Shown: positions 9,754-19,030 of the stretch, in pieces
Layout: every line of letters begins with the position of its first letter
Position numbering within the stretch: the stretch's first letter is position 1
Source of the DNA: Sinorhizobium fredii NGR234
GTDB taxonomy: Bacteria > Pseudomonadota > Alphaproteobacteria > Rhizobiales > Rhizobiaceae
Assembly: GCF_000018545.1 (NCBI RefSeq)
Contig: NC_000914.2
Location: 472,166-536,165, forward strand
DNA: 64,000 nucleotides
Direction: 5' to 3'
Program-made: the position numbers and the translations under genes
Notes under the pieces: generated by a model
Seen by the model: only the letters and a program-made list of their open reading frames with translations
Databases searched by the model: none
What the model was told of the DNA's origin: nothing

Positions 9754-10416
9754 ATGACGCAGGAAACGCTCAGAAAGCTATGGATAACGCTGGCGATCCT
9801 CACGCTAGTCGTGATGATCAACATCCATGGATCGACGCAAAAATCTGATTTCGCGTTGATTATCAAACTGCCGATTGAGCTTAAGTTTGACGGCGAATTG
9901 ACACGCGAAGCCTATGCTGTTCATGGAATGCGCTTCTTCGCGCTCTTCTTCTGGCTGGTTCCTTTTCTCGCGGTATATCACGCCAAGAGGTCATCCGGTT
10001 CTGCATCGGAGGCCTTTCCGTTTAGGCTCCTTGATATCGAGCCCAGAAGCCGTCCGGGAAAATGGGTCCAAGGCATCGCGTTCGTTGTCTTAATCTGCTT
10101 GCCCCTTCTCACTGCAATCCACTTGTGGCGCATCGTTGTCGGAATGCAGGTCTGCCAACACGTATCCAACGCGCTCGTGAACTGCGCAGATATCTGGTCA
10201 AGACCGGTCAATGCCGGTCCCTGGGACGACACATATCGGCTTGCAAATTGGGGCCCTACCTATGATCCCCTGGTTGAGCCGGTTCTCGCTGTCATCCTTA
10301 CCGCAGTGTCCGTCTATTTGACCCTCAGACTTGTCATCGAGATGCGCCGTGCCGGATCACGCCCAGTCGCGACAGGGAATACCCCGGCGGAACCAATTAC
10401 CACATCAGTGACCTGA
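9754..10416 (+). CDS. Hypothetical inner-membrane protein
   Basis: This 220-residue protein has about four hydrophobic segments, among them LWITLAILTLVVMIN, FFALFFWLVPFLAVY, FVVLICLPLLTA and PVLAVILTAVSVYLTL. The ATG at 9754 has AGGGG five bases before it; a GTG at 9739 is the alternative start. It directly follows the exported hypothetical gene, suggesting a two-gene unit at the envelope. The family is not recognised. The 3' end abuts a broken monooxygenase gene on the other strand. Confidence 0.55.
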   Translation: MTQETLRKLWITLAILTLVVMINIHGSTQKSDFALIIKLPIELKFDGELTREAYAVHGMRFFALFFWLVPFLAVYHAKRSSGSASEAFPFRLLDIEPRSRPGKWVQGIAFVVLICLPLLTAIHLWRIVVGMQVCQHVSNALVNCADIWSRPVNAGPWDDTYRLANWGPTYDPLVEPVLAVILTAVSVYLTLRLVIEMRRAGSRPVATGNTPAEPITTSVT

Positions 10417-10425
10417 CACCCTTTC

Positions 10426-11048
10426 CTACACGAAATATTTTCCCTTGTGACCGACCTCGTGAATCTTGGTCGGGTCGGCGAAGATCCCGCGCTCCTTGTC
10501 GCGAACGACCGCCCCCTCTTCCCAACTTCCTTCGAAGAGCTTGTAGAGCACTTCGAGATATCCGATGCCACATCGTAGCGGTTGTCATGGGAACGCAATC
10601 CGCCCTGCCCGACGTTCTTCGCACCGCTTTCAAGATAGGACGTGACGATATTCCAGCCGATACGCCCCTTGGTGTGGTGATCGGCCGTCGAAAGCCGGCG
10701 CGCGAAGGTGTAGGGATGCTCGAAGCTGGTCGACGCCGTGACGCCGATGCCGAGATGGTTCGTCGCAAGCGCAATCGGGTTGACGAGCTGAAGCGGATCG
10801 TTGACCGGTATCTGCACGCCCTGCAGCAGGGCATTGTCGAGATTGCCCTTGTAGACGTCGTAATAGCCGATCACGTCCGCGATAAAGATGGAATCGAAGA
10901 AGCCCGTCTCGAGCACCTTTGCCAGATCCGTCCGATACTCCAGGTCCTTGTACTGCCACGACCTGTCGCGCGGATGGCGCCAGAGCCCCGGCGACTGATG
11001 GCCGACGCAGTTCATTTCAAAAGCGTTGAAGCGTATCGTTTTGGTCAT
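10426..11048 (-). pseudogene. FMN-dependent monooxygenase (NtaA/SnaA/DszA type), broken
   Basis: The start TIRFNAFEMNCVGHQSPGLW, then DSIFIADVIGYYD and GRIGWNIVTSYLESGAKN, is characteristic of the nitrilotriacetate/pristinamycin/dibenzothiophene monooxygenase group, class C flavin monooxygenases of ~430-460 residues. Near 10560 the frame shifts; the shifted frame continues EVLYKLFEGSWEEGAVVRD and GHKGKYFV before stopping at 10426. The protein is therefore frameshifted and lacks its C-terminal half. Confidence 0.85.
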
Positions 11049-11339
11049 CGGATGGTCTCGCTTGCATTCACGGGATAGACATTAGGAAGCCACAGGAGTA
11101 TAATACAGAAAATATAGTTTTTATGGATTATTTGGGGGAATATATTTATGCGATTGACTCCATGCGGCGAGCCGACAGACCCCCTTGCCGGTCTGTCCCG
11201 CCGCCTTGAGTACCGGACTTGTCAGCGGAAAATGCGTTGAGTTCAACGGGCCTGACTGACCACGAAATCCCAGTCGGCCGCATCGATGAGAGCGTCGCGG
11301 ATATCTTCCAAAGACAGGCCGCTCTTGGGAAAACACCGT

Positions 11340-11535
11340 GCCGGCATCCCTGTGCCCCTCGAGGAAATTGTCCTCGAAATGCCCTCATCAACGTAGCGAA
11401 AGACGACGACATAGCCCTGGAAGGCGGCGCTGCGGATGTGCGTGCGCAGTTCGATCCGTGCCCGACCGAGCGTTTGCGACAAGCGTCCGGTGCTTCTTGC
11501 CGAGCTCCTTAATGAGACGGCAGCCGATGATCAGG
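11340..11535 (-). pseudogene. Possible ParE/RelE-type toxin remnant
   Basis: The minus strand reads LSQTLGRARIELRTHIRS then GYVVVFRYVDEG, and after a frame change EDNFLEGHRDAGTVF. This order resembles the C-terminal half of ParE toxins (LGRPRPEL, RSFPVGRYVIFYR, HGARDL). A complete toxin or antitoxin frame is not seen. Confidence 0.35.
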
Positions 11536-11920
11536 CTGCCGCTTTCGCGGGTGATGTATCCGCCTCAAGAGCGGCAAACCCGTCAAGAATGGATCGTTGA
11601 CCGTATTGGATTGCGGATTTTGATCTTTGCGCGAGTCCTCCGCTGCAAACCTCGGCCGCTCCGCGGGCCTTAAGGTTCAAAAAACTCGGCTTCCGAATAA
11701 GCGGCGCTCGAAGAGTCAACGAACAAATAGTTTAAGGGTCTAAGGGGATCCGCTGGCTCGACGATTATTCGTTCAAATGACGGTTCGCCCGTTCGCAACG
11801 CCACCGTTCAGTGCACACCCAGTTGCCGTGAGCAGGTTTGTATAGATCTTTCCAGCAGAGCGTCATGCCGGATACCTGTGCGTCTCATCCAGAATATTGA
11901 ATGTGTACCGCCCGTCCGGA

Positions 11921-11950
11921 TCGACGTCGACGTCGACGTCGACGTCGACG
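11921..11950. repeat. Five tandem copies of TCGACG
   Basis: The hexamer TCGACG is repeated five times without mismatch. On the minus strand an open stretch runs through it and reads (Val-Asp) repeats followed by PDGRYTFNILDETHRYPA and a stop, so this is probably the end of a truncated gene of unknown kind. Confidence 0.7.
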
Positions 11951-12317
11951 GAATAGCTCATAGCTTGCTCGATGGTGCGCGGCAAGACGGCGACGGCCTC
12001 CGGTCGGGCAAGCGGCTTGATGGCAAGCGATCGTCCCCCTTCACCTCATAGCCCCGCGGCAAGGCTGGCAATCGCAGCATGCTTGCTTCCGTTTATGACT
12101 GTTCTATGACACGCAACCGTAGACGTGAACGGGGGCAATCAGACGAGAAACCGAATGTCCCTCCCGAACGTGCCAGATTTGCAAAGGCCGCGTGATGTCC
12201 AGGGCGACAGATCCTCAACGGCGATCAACGGGCCGGCGGTGCAACTGGCGACGTTTGGCTTCACGATGCGCCCGCAAACCTTGGATGCAGCCCGCGGCAA
12301 AGAGCCGCTTTGCATGA

Positions 12318-14312
12318 TCAGCGCCGGGGATGCTGTATGTCCGCCACGGTGCGCAATGCTCGCCCGGTTGACGGTCCGGAATAGGCGTCGGCGCTCAAGA
12401 TCTCGTCTGCAAAGACAATACCGGTGTCTTCGATAATCTTTGCCACCGGGACCTGGAAATTTTGACCAGGTTTTGTGCTGTTCGGCCCGACCGGGAGTCG
12501 TTCGAACGGAATGTCGAGGGCATAGTCCTGCTGACTGACCATGTAGCCGCTGGTATAGAGCCTGTCGTTCTTGTCGGTTACCGCAATGACCTTCCAGAAA
12601 AACTGCGGGATCAGAATTCCCCTGTGCTCTTCATCGTCCGCGCGAAACAGCGGCCCGGAGAAGACCGAAGCCTGAACATTCTCGTCGTCGGTGTTGTAGA
12701 GCAGGAAATTTTCCAGACCCTGCCAGAGATCGGCGCCCTGATTGAAGCCCCAATATTGCGGCGAGCAATTGGTCCACTGGAACGTGTCGTCATTGGCCTG
12801 CTTGGCAACGCGGATCTCGCCCCAAACCGGATCGAGGCGGCGCACGAGGTGACCGCGATCGAAATAGTTCTTCGATGGCACAGGCTCGTCGCCATAGAGT
12901 TCGTCGCCGTTTTGCAGTTCCTCGGGGATGCGCGGGTCGTAAAACCACACGTCATTTCCCCGTTCCAGGTTCGTCCAGCGGGCACCGTCGATGTTCACGG
13001 CGGTGTAGAAGGCCATCTTGCGCTTGGGATTGGCATTCAGGACCACGGAGAAATGCTGGTAGCGCAGGACGTCGTCGGCTGCACCGGTGACCTTGGCCGG
13101 CGAACCATGCCGCAATGCATTGACCCCGAGTGTGGGCAGCGGGATTTCGACGGGCAGGAAATCCGATCGATATCCTTCGCGTCCGTCGAAATAATTGGCC
13201 GGGTGCGTATGCCGCGTCGGCCGGCGTCGTGCCTCGGCGGCAACAAGCCTGAGGGCCGGTGCGGCGACGAGCGGCGGGCCGACGATGCTCTCGCCTGGCG
13301 TCGTGCCGGCAAAGGCTTTCACCCCGGTCGCATCGGCAACAAGGTCATCGACCAGGGTGGAACGGGCAAAGCCTGGCGCCGCAATTCTCTCTTGAACGTC
13401 GGCGATGAGCTTGGAAATGCGAACGCCTTCATTCGCGAGCCAGTGAACTTTGTCGACGGGCAGATTGATGGCGATGCGAGCGGGCGCCGTTGTCTTGTCG
13501 GTCAGCACCCAGTGTTCCTTGCCATCGATCATCCTTCGGTCTGGAACGCCTGCGTGATGCAGGCAAACGACCTGCCAGGCATCCGTGAAGACGGCTGCGC
13601 CAGACGAACCATTTGCCGTATCGGAAGAGTACCAGAGGAAATTGTCGCGCTCCGGGTCCGCCTCGTCCCCATATTTGACGAACTTGTTTTCTCTGAGCGA
13701 GATGCGCTTCGTCTTGGCATCGGGATGTTGAATGATGGTCGCATACTGGCCGACCTCCGTCTTTCCGGTGCGCGCGTCGAGACGCAAGAAACCGAAGTCG
13801 GAGATTGGCGTCGCGCCATCCTCGCTGTTTTCCTCGATCGCAACGACCGTGTAATCGAGCGCATCCCTCGGGCTCGTTACAAAACCATCTTGCGGGGAAA
13901 GCCGAAAGCGTGTCGTGCGTTTCAGCCGCCCTTCGGCGTCGAGTTCGTAGCCGAATTCGACCGTAGCCTTGAGAGCGTCTTCAGCGGAGTCGATGACGTG
14001 ATTGTTGGTCAACAAGAGCCGCGGCCCGATCAAGAACCCTGTCCCCCAGTCGCTACTGTCGCCAACGGGTGCCGGAACATTGATCCTGCACACCGCCCTT
14101 GATGCCATCAAACCACGCTCGAGATAGTTGATTTCGACGAGATCGATTTCGCCGATCAGGGACTCAAAGACGTCGAAATCCACCCCGGCCCCAGCGCGCG
14201 CCCGATGGACGACCTGCTCAATCAACCGTATGGGATCAACTTCGGGCACAGCCTCGCGGCCTGCGGCGATCTGATCGGCCAGTTGTTCGTCCGCAAATTT
14301 GGAGATTTCCAT
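12318..14312 (-). CDS. Trypsin-like protease fused to DNA/RNA non-specific endonuclease
   Basis: This 664-residue protein has three parts. Residues 1-75 are a helical, charged N-terminal region with no recognised family. Residues ~75-290 form a chymotrypsin-fold protease: LLTNNHVI (His105), DALDYTVV (Asp150 or Asp153) and NGSSGAAV (Ser237 in GxSG). Residues ~370-640 form a NUC1/endonuclease-G-like nuclease with DRGHLVRR (His488) and WGFNQG (metal-binding Asn524), followed by helix LWQGLENFLL. No signal peptide is seen, so it is probably cytoplasmic. Proteases joined to toxic effectors are known among bacterial conflict proteins, but a role here is inference. It is transcribed divergently from the chemotaxis receptor, with ~280 bp between them. 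Confidence 0.85.
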   Translation of the reverse strand: MEISKFADEQLADQIAAGREAVPEVDPIRLIEQVVHRARAGAGVDFDVFESLIGEIDLVEINYLERGLMASRAVCRINVPAPVGDSSDWGTGFLIGPRLLLTNNHVIDSAEDALKATVEFGYELDAEGRLKRTTRFRLSPQDGFVTSPRDALDYTVVAIEENSEDGATPISDFGFLRLDARTGKTEVGQYATIIQHPDAKTKRISLRENKFVKYGDEADPERDNFLWYSSDTANGSSGAAVFTDAWQVVCLHHAGVPDRRMIDGKEHWVLTDKTTAPARIAINLPVDKVHWLANEGVRISKLIADVQERIAAPGFARSTLVDDLVADATGVKAFAGTTPGESIVGPPLVAAPALRLVAAEARRRPTRHTHPANYFDGREGYRSDFLPVEIPLPTLGVNALRHGSPAKVTGAADDVLRYQHFSVVLNANPKRKMAFYTAVNIDGARWTNLERGNDVWFYDPRIPEELQNGDELYGDEPVPSKNYFDRGHLVRRLDPVWGEIRVAKQANDDTFQWTNCSPQYWGFNQGADLWQGLENFLLYNTDDENVQASVFSGPLFRADDEEHRGILIPQFFWKVIAVTDKNDRLYTSGYMVSQQDYALDIPFERLPVGPNSTKPGQNFQVPVAKIIEDTGIVFADEILSADAYSGPSTGRALRTVADIQHPRR

Positions 14313-14589
14313 TGGTAGCCCCTCTTCAACTGTGGCGAAAAACTACAGCACGGAAACAACAGCGACGTGACGAACCGACTGGTGTTCCAACAATAGCGGA
14401 AAGGATTGCTCGCGGTTTGCAGTATCCCCCAGTCGATTGAAAAGTAATACAAATTAGCTTGTGTGAATGTTTTGTGACATTTGCATGTGATCGCCGCTTC
14501 ATTATCGATTTGTTATCCCTCGCCGCCTATCGATGCCGTGATGCTGCGCTGCACGCGGCTGCCACCTCAACAAAATTTCGGGACATCTC

Positions 14590-17127
14590 ATGGGCTGGGT
14601 CGATCGCCTCCTCTCGCGTTTCAAAATCCGAACGAAGGTGATGCTGCTGGTGTTGCCCTTCATCCTGAGCATCAGCGCGGTCGGGGTGACTGGCATGCTC
14701 GCATCCGGGCTTCTGCAAAGCCGCATGGCGATATCCAACGACGTCGCGGCATCGCTGCGCGGCTTCAAGGATGTCTATGCGGCAATGATCGGCTTTCTCG
14801 ACCAGACGACCGAAGAAAACCGGGCGCTCGTCTTCAGCAAGCTCGACGAGCAGCGCGCCGCGCTCGACGCTGCCGGCGCACGCCTGACGCCGAAGGCCGA
14901 AGGCTGGGCGGAGCTCGAAAGCGCATCCGCGGCGCTTTCTGCGATCAACGGCCGAATGGACGACCTTTGGGCTCTGCATGCCGATGAAGCCCGCCTCGAA
15001 GCCGGCATCAAGGAGGCCTTGGGGGTCATCTCGACATCGCAGGCGGATCTCTTGACCGCCGCCACCGCGTTCGACAAGTCGATCTCCACGCAGGAAGACG
15101 ACGCCAAGGAGAAACTGCGTGACGCGCAAAGGATCCTCTCTGCGACAAGCTTTGTCGTTGCGCTCAGAGATGCATTTGCCGCGCGCAAGGACGATGGCGA
15201 GGGCTATCGGGCGATCGCCGCAGCCATGGGCGACCTGAAGATTCACCAGAAGCTGCTACCGATCGCGTTGCCGAAGAAATCCAAGCCGCTGGGCAAGGCC
15301 TTTTCGGCCAACGTCAGGGCCTTGAGTGCGCTGGTGGATGACAAGGCGCGCCCGCCGGAAAACATAGAGAAAATCCTGGATGTCTTCGCTGAGCTCAAAG
15401 CGCTTAAGGAGCCGTTGGAGGCGGCGGCGACCGCGAAGATGCAGCATGTGTCGACGACTTTCGAGGAGCTCGATGCCTCGGTTGCCAAGGCCGGGCTCGT
15501 AATGCAGGACACGCGGCATCTCACCGATGCCATCTACCTGACGCGCATCGCACTTGCCGAATTCATGCTCGACCGTTCCGCAGAAAAGCAGTCGACATTG
15601 GCAATGCACCTCGCGCAATGCCGCAACGCGCTCTTTGCGCTGAGCTCCACGGCGGGCGATCTCGGCTTCGCCGGGGAGCAGTCGACCAAGCTCGCAACCT
15701 CCTTCGACCGGATTGAACAGTCCGCCGTCGAACTTGTCGGCGCCACCGGCAAGCGCACACAGCAATTCCAGGCCGCTGCCGACGAGATCGACCATATCGG
15801 CGAGCAGATATCGCTGTTCGCCGACCTGCAACGGAGCGCCGCCGGGCGCCAGAGCCAGGATGCCAATAGGCTGTCCATCGGCGCCATGGTTCTGGGCGTG
15901 ATCATCGCTCTCGTTTCCGGCGCGGCGCTGGTGCTCACGCTGAAGGGGCCGATCGGGGAGATCACCCAGACGATGCGCAATCTGGCCGGTGGCCTGCTCG
16001 ACACGGCTGTCGCTAACCGGAACCGCGCCGACGAGATCGGCGAGATGGCGCGTGCCCTCGACGTCTTCAAGACCAATGCGAAGGCGAGGATCGCGCTCGA
16101 ACAGCGGTCCGAGCAGGAGCGCGTCGCCGCCCATGCCGAGCGTGAGCGAAACGAGGCGGAAAAGTTGCGCCGCGACCAGGAAATCGCCTTCGCAGTCGAC
16201 GCACTGGCAGATGGGCTCGACGCCATGGCAAAGGGCCGGCTGACCTCAACGATCGAGACACCCTTCGCCCCGGCGCTTGACAAACTGCGCACCGATTTCA
16301 ACGCCGCCGTCGCGGGCCTCAGGCAAACCCTCCTCGACATCCGCACGACGTCGTCCGTCATCCAGGGAAGCGGCCGTCAGATGGCCGAGGGCGCCAAGGC
16401 GCTCTCCGGTCGCACCGAGCAGCAGGCCGCGTCGCTCGAAGAAACAGCCGCAAGCGTTGATGAGATCGTCGCCACCATCCGCAGGGCAGGCGACCAGGCG
16501 GCCAATGCCGACAATACGGTCTCCAAGGCCAAGCAAGACGCCGATCGCTCCACCGTGGTCGTGGGCAATGCGACTGCGGCCATGGGGCGGATTGAGGCCG
16601 CCTCCAGCCATATCGGCCACATCATCGAGGTCATCGACGACATCGCATTCCAGATCAATCTGCTGGCGCTCAACGCGGGCATCGAGGCGGCGCGCGCCGG
16701 CGAGGCCGGCAAAGGTTTTGCCGTGGTCGCGCAGGAGGTGCGGGAACTCGCGCAGCGGTCCGCCGGGGCTGCTCGGGAGATTGCCGCGTTAATCGGAAAC
16801 TCCACGGCCGAAGTCGCCAAGGGCGCCGGCCTCGTCTCCGAAACCGGTGCTGCGTTGCTGGATATCTCCAAGCACATCCTCGAGATCTCGACCCAGATCG
16901 AAGCAATCGCGCTGTCGAGCCGGGAGCAGGCTTCGTCGATCGCCGAGGTGAACGTTGCAATCACGCGGCTTGATCAGCTGACGCAAAGCAACGCGGCCAT
17001 GGCCGAGGAGACGCAAGCCGCGAGCTGGACGCTGTCGGGCGAGGCGGACTACCTGATGCAACTCGTCGACCGGTTCGATCTTGGTGAGAACAGCGGCAGC
17101 GCATCGGAAACAATGAAGGCTGCCTGA
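14590..17127 (+). CDS. Methyl-accepting chemotaxis protein
   Basis: This 845-residue receptor has a first membrane helix near residues 17-40 and a long ~380-residue helical sensor region. A second membrane helix lies near 427-451 ([19 protein letters not shown]) and a HAMP linker follows ([16 protein letters not shown]). The methyl-accepting signalling domain carries the conserved hairpin tip [20 protein letters not shown] near residue 690. It would sense an external ligand and signal to CheA/CheW. It ends without a CheR-docking pentapeptide. No che genes are nearby, so it relies on chromosomal partners. Confidence 0.95.
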   Translation: MGWVDRLLSRFKIRTKVMLLVLPFILSISAVGVTGMLASGLLQSRMAISNDVAASLRGFKDVYAAMIGFLDQTTEENRALVFSKLDEQRAALDAAGARLTPKAEGWAELESASAALSAINGRMDDLWALHADEARLEAGIKEALGVISTSQADLLTAATAFDKSISTQEDDAKEKLRDAQRILSATSFVVALRDAFAARKDDGEGYRAIAAAMGDLKIHQKLLPIALPKKSKPLGKAFSANVRALSALVDDKARPPENIEKILDVFAELKALKEPLEAAATAKMQHVSTTFEELDASVAKAGLVMQDTRHLTDAIYLTRIALAEFMLDRSAEKQSTLAMHLAQCRNALFALSSTAGDLGFAGEQSTKLATSFDRIEQSAVELVGATGKRTQQFQAAADEIDHIGEQISLFADLQRSAAGRQSQDANRLSIGAMVLGVIIALVSGAALVLTLKGPIGEITQTMRNLAGGLLDTAVANRNRADEIGEMARALDVFKTNAKARIALEQRSEQERVAAHAERERNEAEKLRRDQEIAFAVDALADGLDAMAKGRLTSTIETPFAPALDKLRTDFNAAVAGLRQTLLDIRTTSSVIQGSGRQMAEGAKALSGRTEQQAASLEETAASVDEIVATIRRAGDQAANADNTVSKAKQDADRSTVVVGNATAAMGRIEAASSHIGHIIEVIDDIAFQINLLALNAGIEAARAGEAGKGFAVVAQEVRELAQRSAGAAREIAALIGNSTAEVAKGAGLVSETGAALLDISKHILEISTQIEAIALSSREQASSIAEVNVAITRLDQLTQSNAAMAEETQAASWTLSGEADYLMQLVDRFDLGENSGSASETMKAA

Positions 17128-17345
17128 AGAAACCCCGTCAAAATATTTAACAGCAAGCACCATTGCCATTTGGATTGCGGCGCGGGGATCAGGGGCGGTG
17201 AAAACGACCCCTCTTCCCGCCGGTCGATCGAGTGTCGCACGCGCCCCACCATCAGGCGATGCCTACCCATTCGTCTTCAAGACCTTGATATGACCACCTG
17301 CACATTATATATTCCGACGGATCGGAGCATTATATGGAGGCCCAC

Positions 17346-17999
17346 ATGCCCGCAGTTGCGGAAATGCTGAAGGCGAGCGAGGCTGCCGTCGTCTCGCGCG
17401 TGAGCCTACGCGACGTCAATCGCGTCATCGATGAGCATATTCTGCCAGAAGCCTTCGTGTCGCTTGACAACGGTCGCCATGTCCTGGCCGGGGCCTGCTC
17501 CCTCATCGCCTTCTATTTCGAGAGCGCCCGCCGTCTCACCTCGGAAGAGCGGCTGTTTGCCATCCGGATAGCAGAGGGTCGACTGGCAAGAGCGCGTACG
17601 CTCCCTTGGTCCGCCCTGTTGCGCGAGGACTGGACCGTGCACCACGAGTTTCTGACGATCGATCTTATGCCCTTTATGAGAGGTGCGAGCGAACGACTGG
17701 ACGACCTTGCCGCAGCACGAGAGATCGTCACATCCTCGCCCGACATCCTTGGCGGTACGCCTGTCGTCCGGGGCACCCGCGTTCCGGTCTATGATGTTGC
17801 CGCATCCGTAGCTGCCGGTCATTCGGTGGAGCGCATGCTGGAGGCCTGGCCTAGCCTGGACGCGGAAAAGATAAGGCTTGCCTCAATCTACGCGGAAGCG
17901 AACCCCTTGCGCGGCCGGCGCCGCGTCTTCGGCGACCTTCCCGAAGGCTCGGTCATCGTCTCAGATCGTCGCGTCGCCCGTCGCAGGAAGACGGGATGA
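17346..17999 (+). CDS. DUF433-domain antitoxin-like protein
   Basis: This 217-residue protein has a C-terminal DUF433 domain (SSPDILGGTPVVRGTRVPVY and VERMLEAWPSLDAEKIRLA). DUF433 proteins are commonly the antitoxin partner of DUF5615 PIN-like toxins. The ATG at 17346 is chosen because GGAGG lies five bases upstream; ATG 17334 lacks such a site. Its stop overlaps the start of the next gene (ATGA), as expected for a toxin-antitoxin pair. The ~120-residue N-terminal region is longer than in the usual ~75-residue DUF433 antitoxins and may be the DNA-binding part. Confidence 0.75.
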   Translation: MPAVAEMLKASEAAVVSRVSLRDVNRVIDEHILPEAFVSLDNGRHVLAGACSLIAFYFESARRLTSEERLFAIRIAEGRLARARTLPWSALLREDWTVHHEFLTIDLMPFMRGASERLDDLAAAREIVTSSPDILGGTPVVRGTRVPVYDVAASVAAGHSVERMLEAWPSLDAEKIRLASIYAEANPLRGRRRVFGDLPEGSVIVSDRRVARRRKTG

Positions 18000-18408
18000 A
18001 GTTTCTCATCGATGAGTGTCTCAGTCCTGAACTGGCAAAAATGGCTATCGAAAAAGGCCACGGCGAAACAAGCCATGTCGTCTGGATGAAACTGGGCGGC
18101 CTGAAGGACTGGGAGCTTAAACCAATCATCCTTGAGGGCGACTGGACGTTTGTCACGAAGAATTCGGTCGATTTCCGGGGACCAAAAGACAAGCCGGGCA
18201 CCAAGGGGCAATATGCCGACGTCGCCATCCATGCCGGGCTGATCTGCCTTAACGGCCACCCGGCATGGACCTCGACATGCAGATCGAGCTGTTTGAGCAG
18301 GCGTTGATCGAACTCGACAATGACGACAATCTCGTCAATCGGGTCCTGGAGATCTCACTCGAAGACGAAGACCTTCGCGTGCTTCGGTACGCTCTCCTGA
18401 AAGAATAA
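17996..18408 (+). pseudogene. DUF5615 PIN-like toxin, frameshifted near its end
   Basis: It begins MKFLIDECLSPELAKMA, the first acidic motif of PIN-like DUF5615 (Mut7-C-related) ribonucleases, and continues DWTFVTKNSVDFRG, the second acidic motif. Near 18255 the frame shifts; the other frame continues MDLDMQIELFEQALIELDND and ends at 18408. The catalytic core precedes the shift, so a 103-residue product with an altered tail could still be made. It overlaps the DUF433 gene by 4 bp and would be its toxin partner. Confidence 0.7.
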
Positions 18409-18633
18409 TCAAAAAGGCTCGGGGGGAAATGAAGGGTCAGCTAACCGATCCTTCAGCACGGCGATTCGCACTGTTTCGTTCGGAGCAACGATAGGTTCAT
18501 TGCGCGGAACACTGTAGTCACGGGTACGAACACCGCGGTAGTGTGCCGAAGGTTCTGCAAATTCTCTGCGAGGGGCGGTCATGGCAGGCTGGTGATGTCG
18601 AAGTCACCTGATTCACTCACGAGGAACGCTACC

Positions 18634-18945
18634 ATGACCAAGATTGAAGGTAAGACCGCCAGCACTCCGGTCAAAGACATTCTGCTTTCGAACCCGGATG
18701 GGCTGCGCGAGGTAGTCCGCGCGGTCATGCAGGAGGTGCTCGAAGCGGAGATGGACGAGGCCCTGGGGGCGGGGAAAGGCGAGCGCACGCCAGAGCGGCT
18801 CGGCTACCGCTCCGGCTACTACGGTCGGACGCTGATGACGCGGGTCGGCAAACTGGAACTGCGGTTGCCGCAGGATCGCTCCGGGCATTTCTCCACTGAG
18901 CTGTTCGAACGCTACCAGCGTTCGGAGCGGGCGCTGGTAGCGCAT
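18634..18945 (+). pseudogene. IS256-family transposase, N-terminal fragment
   Basis: About 104 codons from ATG 18634 match the start of IS256-type transposases: LREVVRAVMQEVLEAEMDE, then LGYRSGYYGRTLMTRVG and LELRLPQDRSGHFSTELFER. The chain ends abruptly near 18945, before the DDE catalytic core. No clear terminal repeats were found around it. Confidence 0.85.
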
Positions 18946-19030
18946 CCTGGATCGCTTTCGCGCAATGCTAGACGAAGTGGAGGAGTAACGCCGCCGCCCT
19001 TGCTGATATCTCCCCGACGCGATTGCCTAT

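Larger units (their letters stand above)
11049..12317. other. Eroded intergenic stretch
   Basis: Apart from the ParE-like remnant and the hexamer repeat, no gene can be supported. The segment at 11090-11150 is AT-rich. Short frames after 11500 on both strands have no motifs. Confidence 0.4.

Noticed and set aside
11921..11950. CRISPR-like repeat
   Set aside because: It is an uninterrupted hexamer tandem with no spacers, and no cas genes are present.
12462..14102. 546-codon plus-strand frame opposite the protease-nuclease gene
   Set aside because: It is the antisense shadow of a GC-rich gene with clear catalytic motifs; it has no family similarity.
15256..16361. Long minus-strand frames over the chemotaxis receptor
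   Set aside because: Typical codon-bias shadows of a GC-rich gene; composition is Arg/Ser/Ala-rich without motifs.
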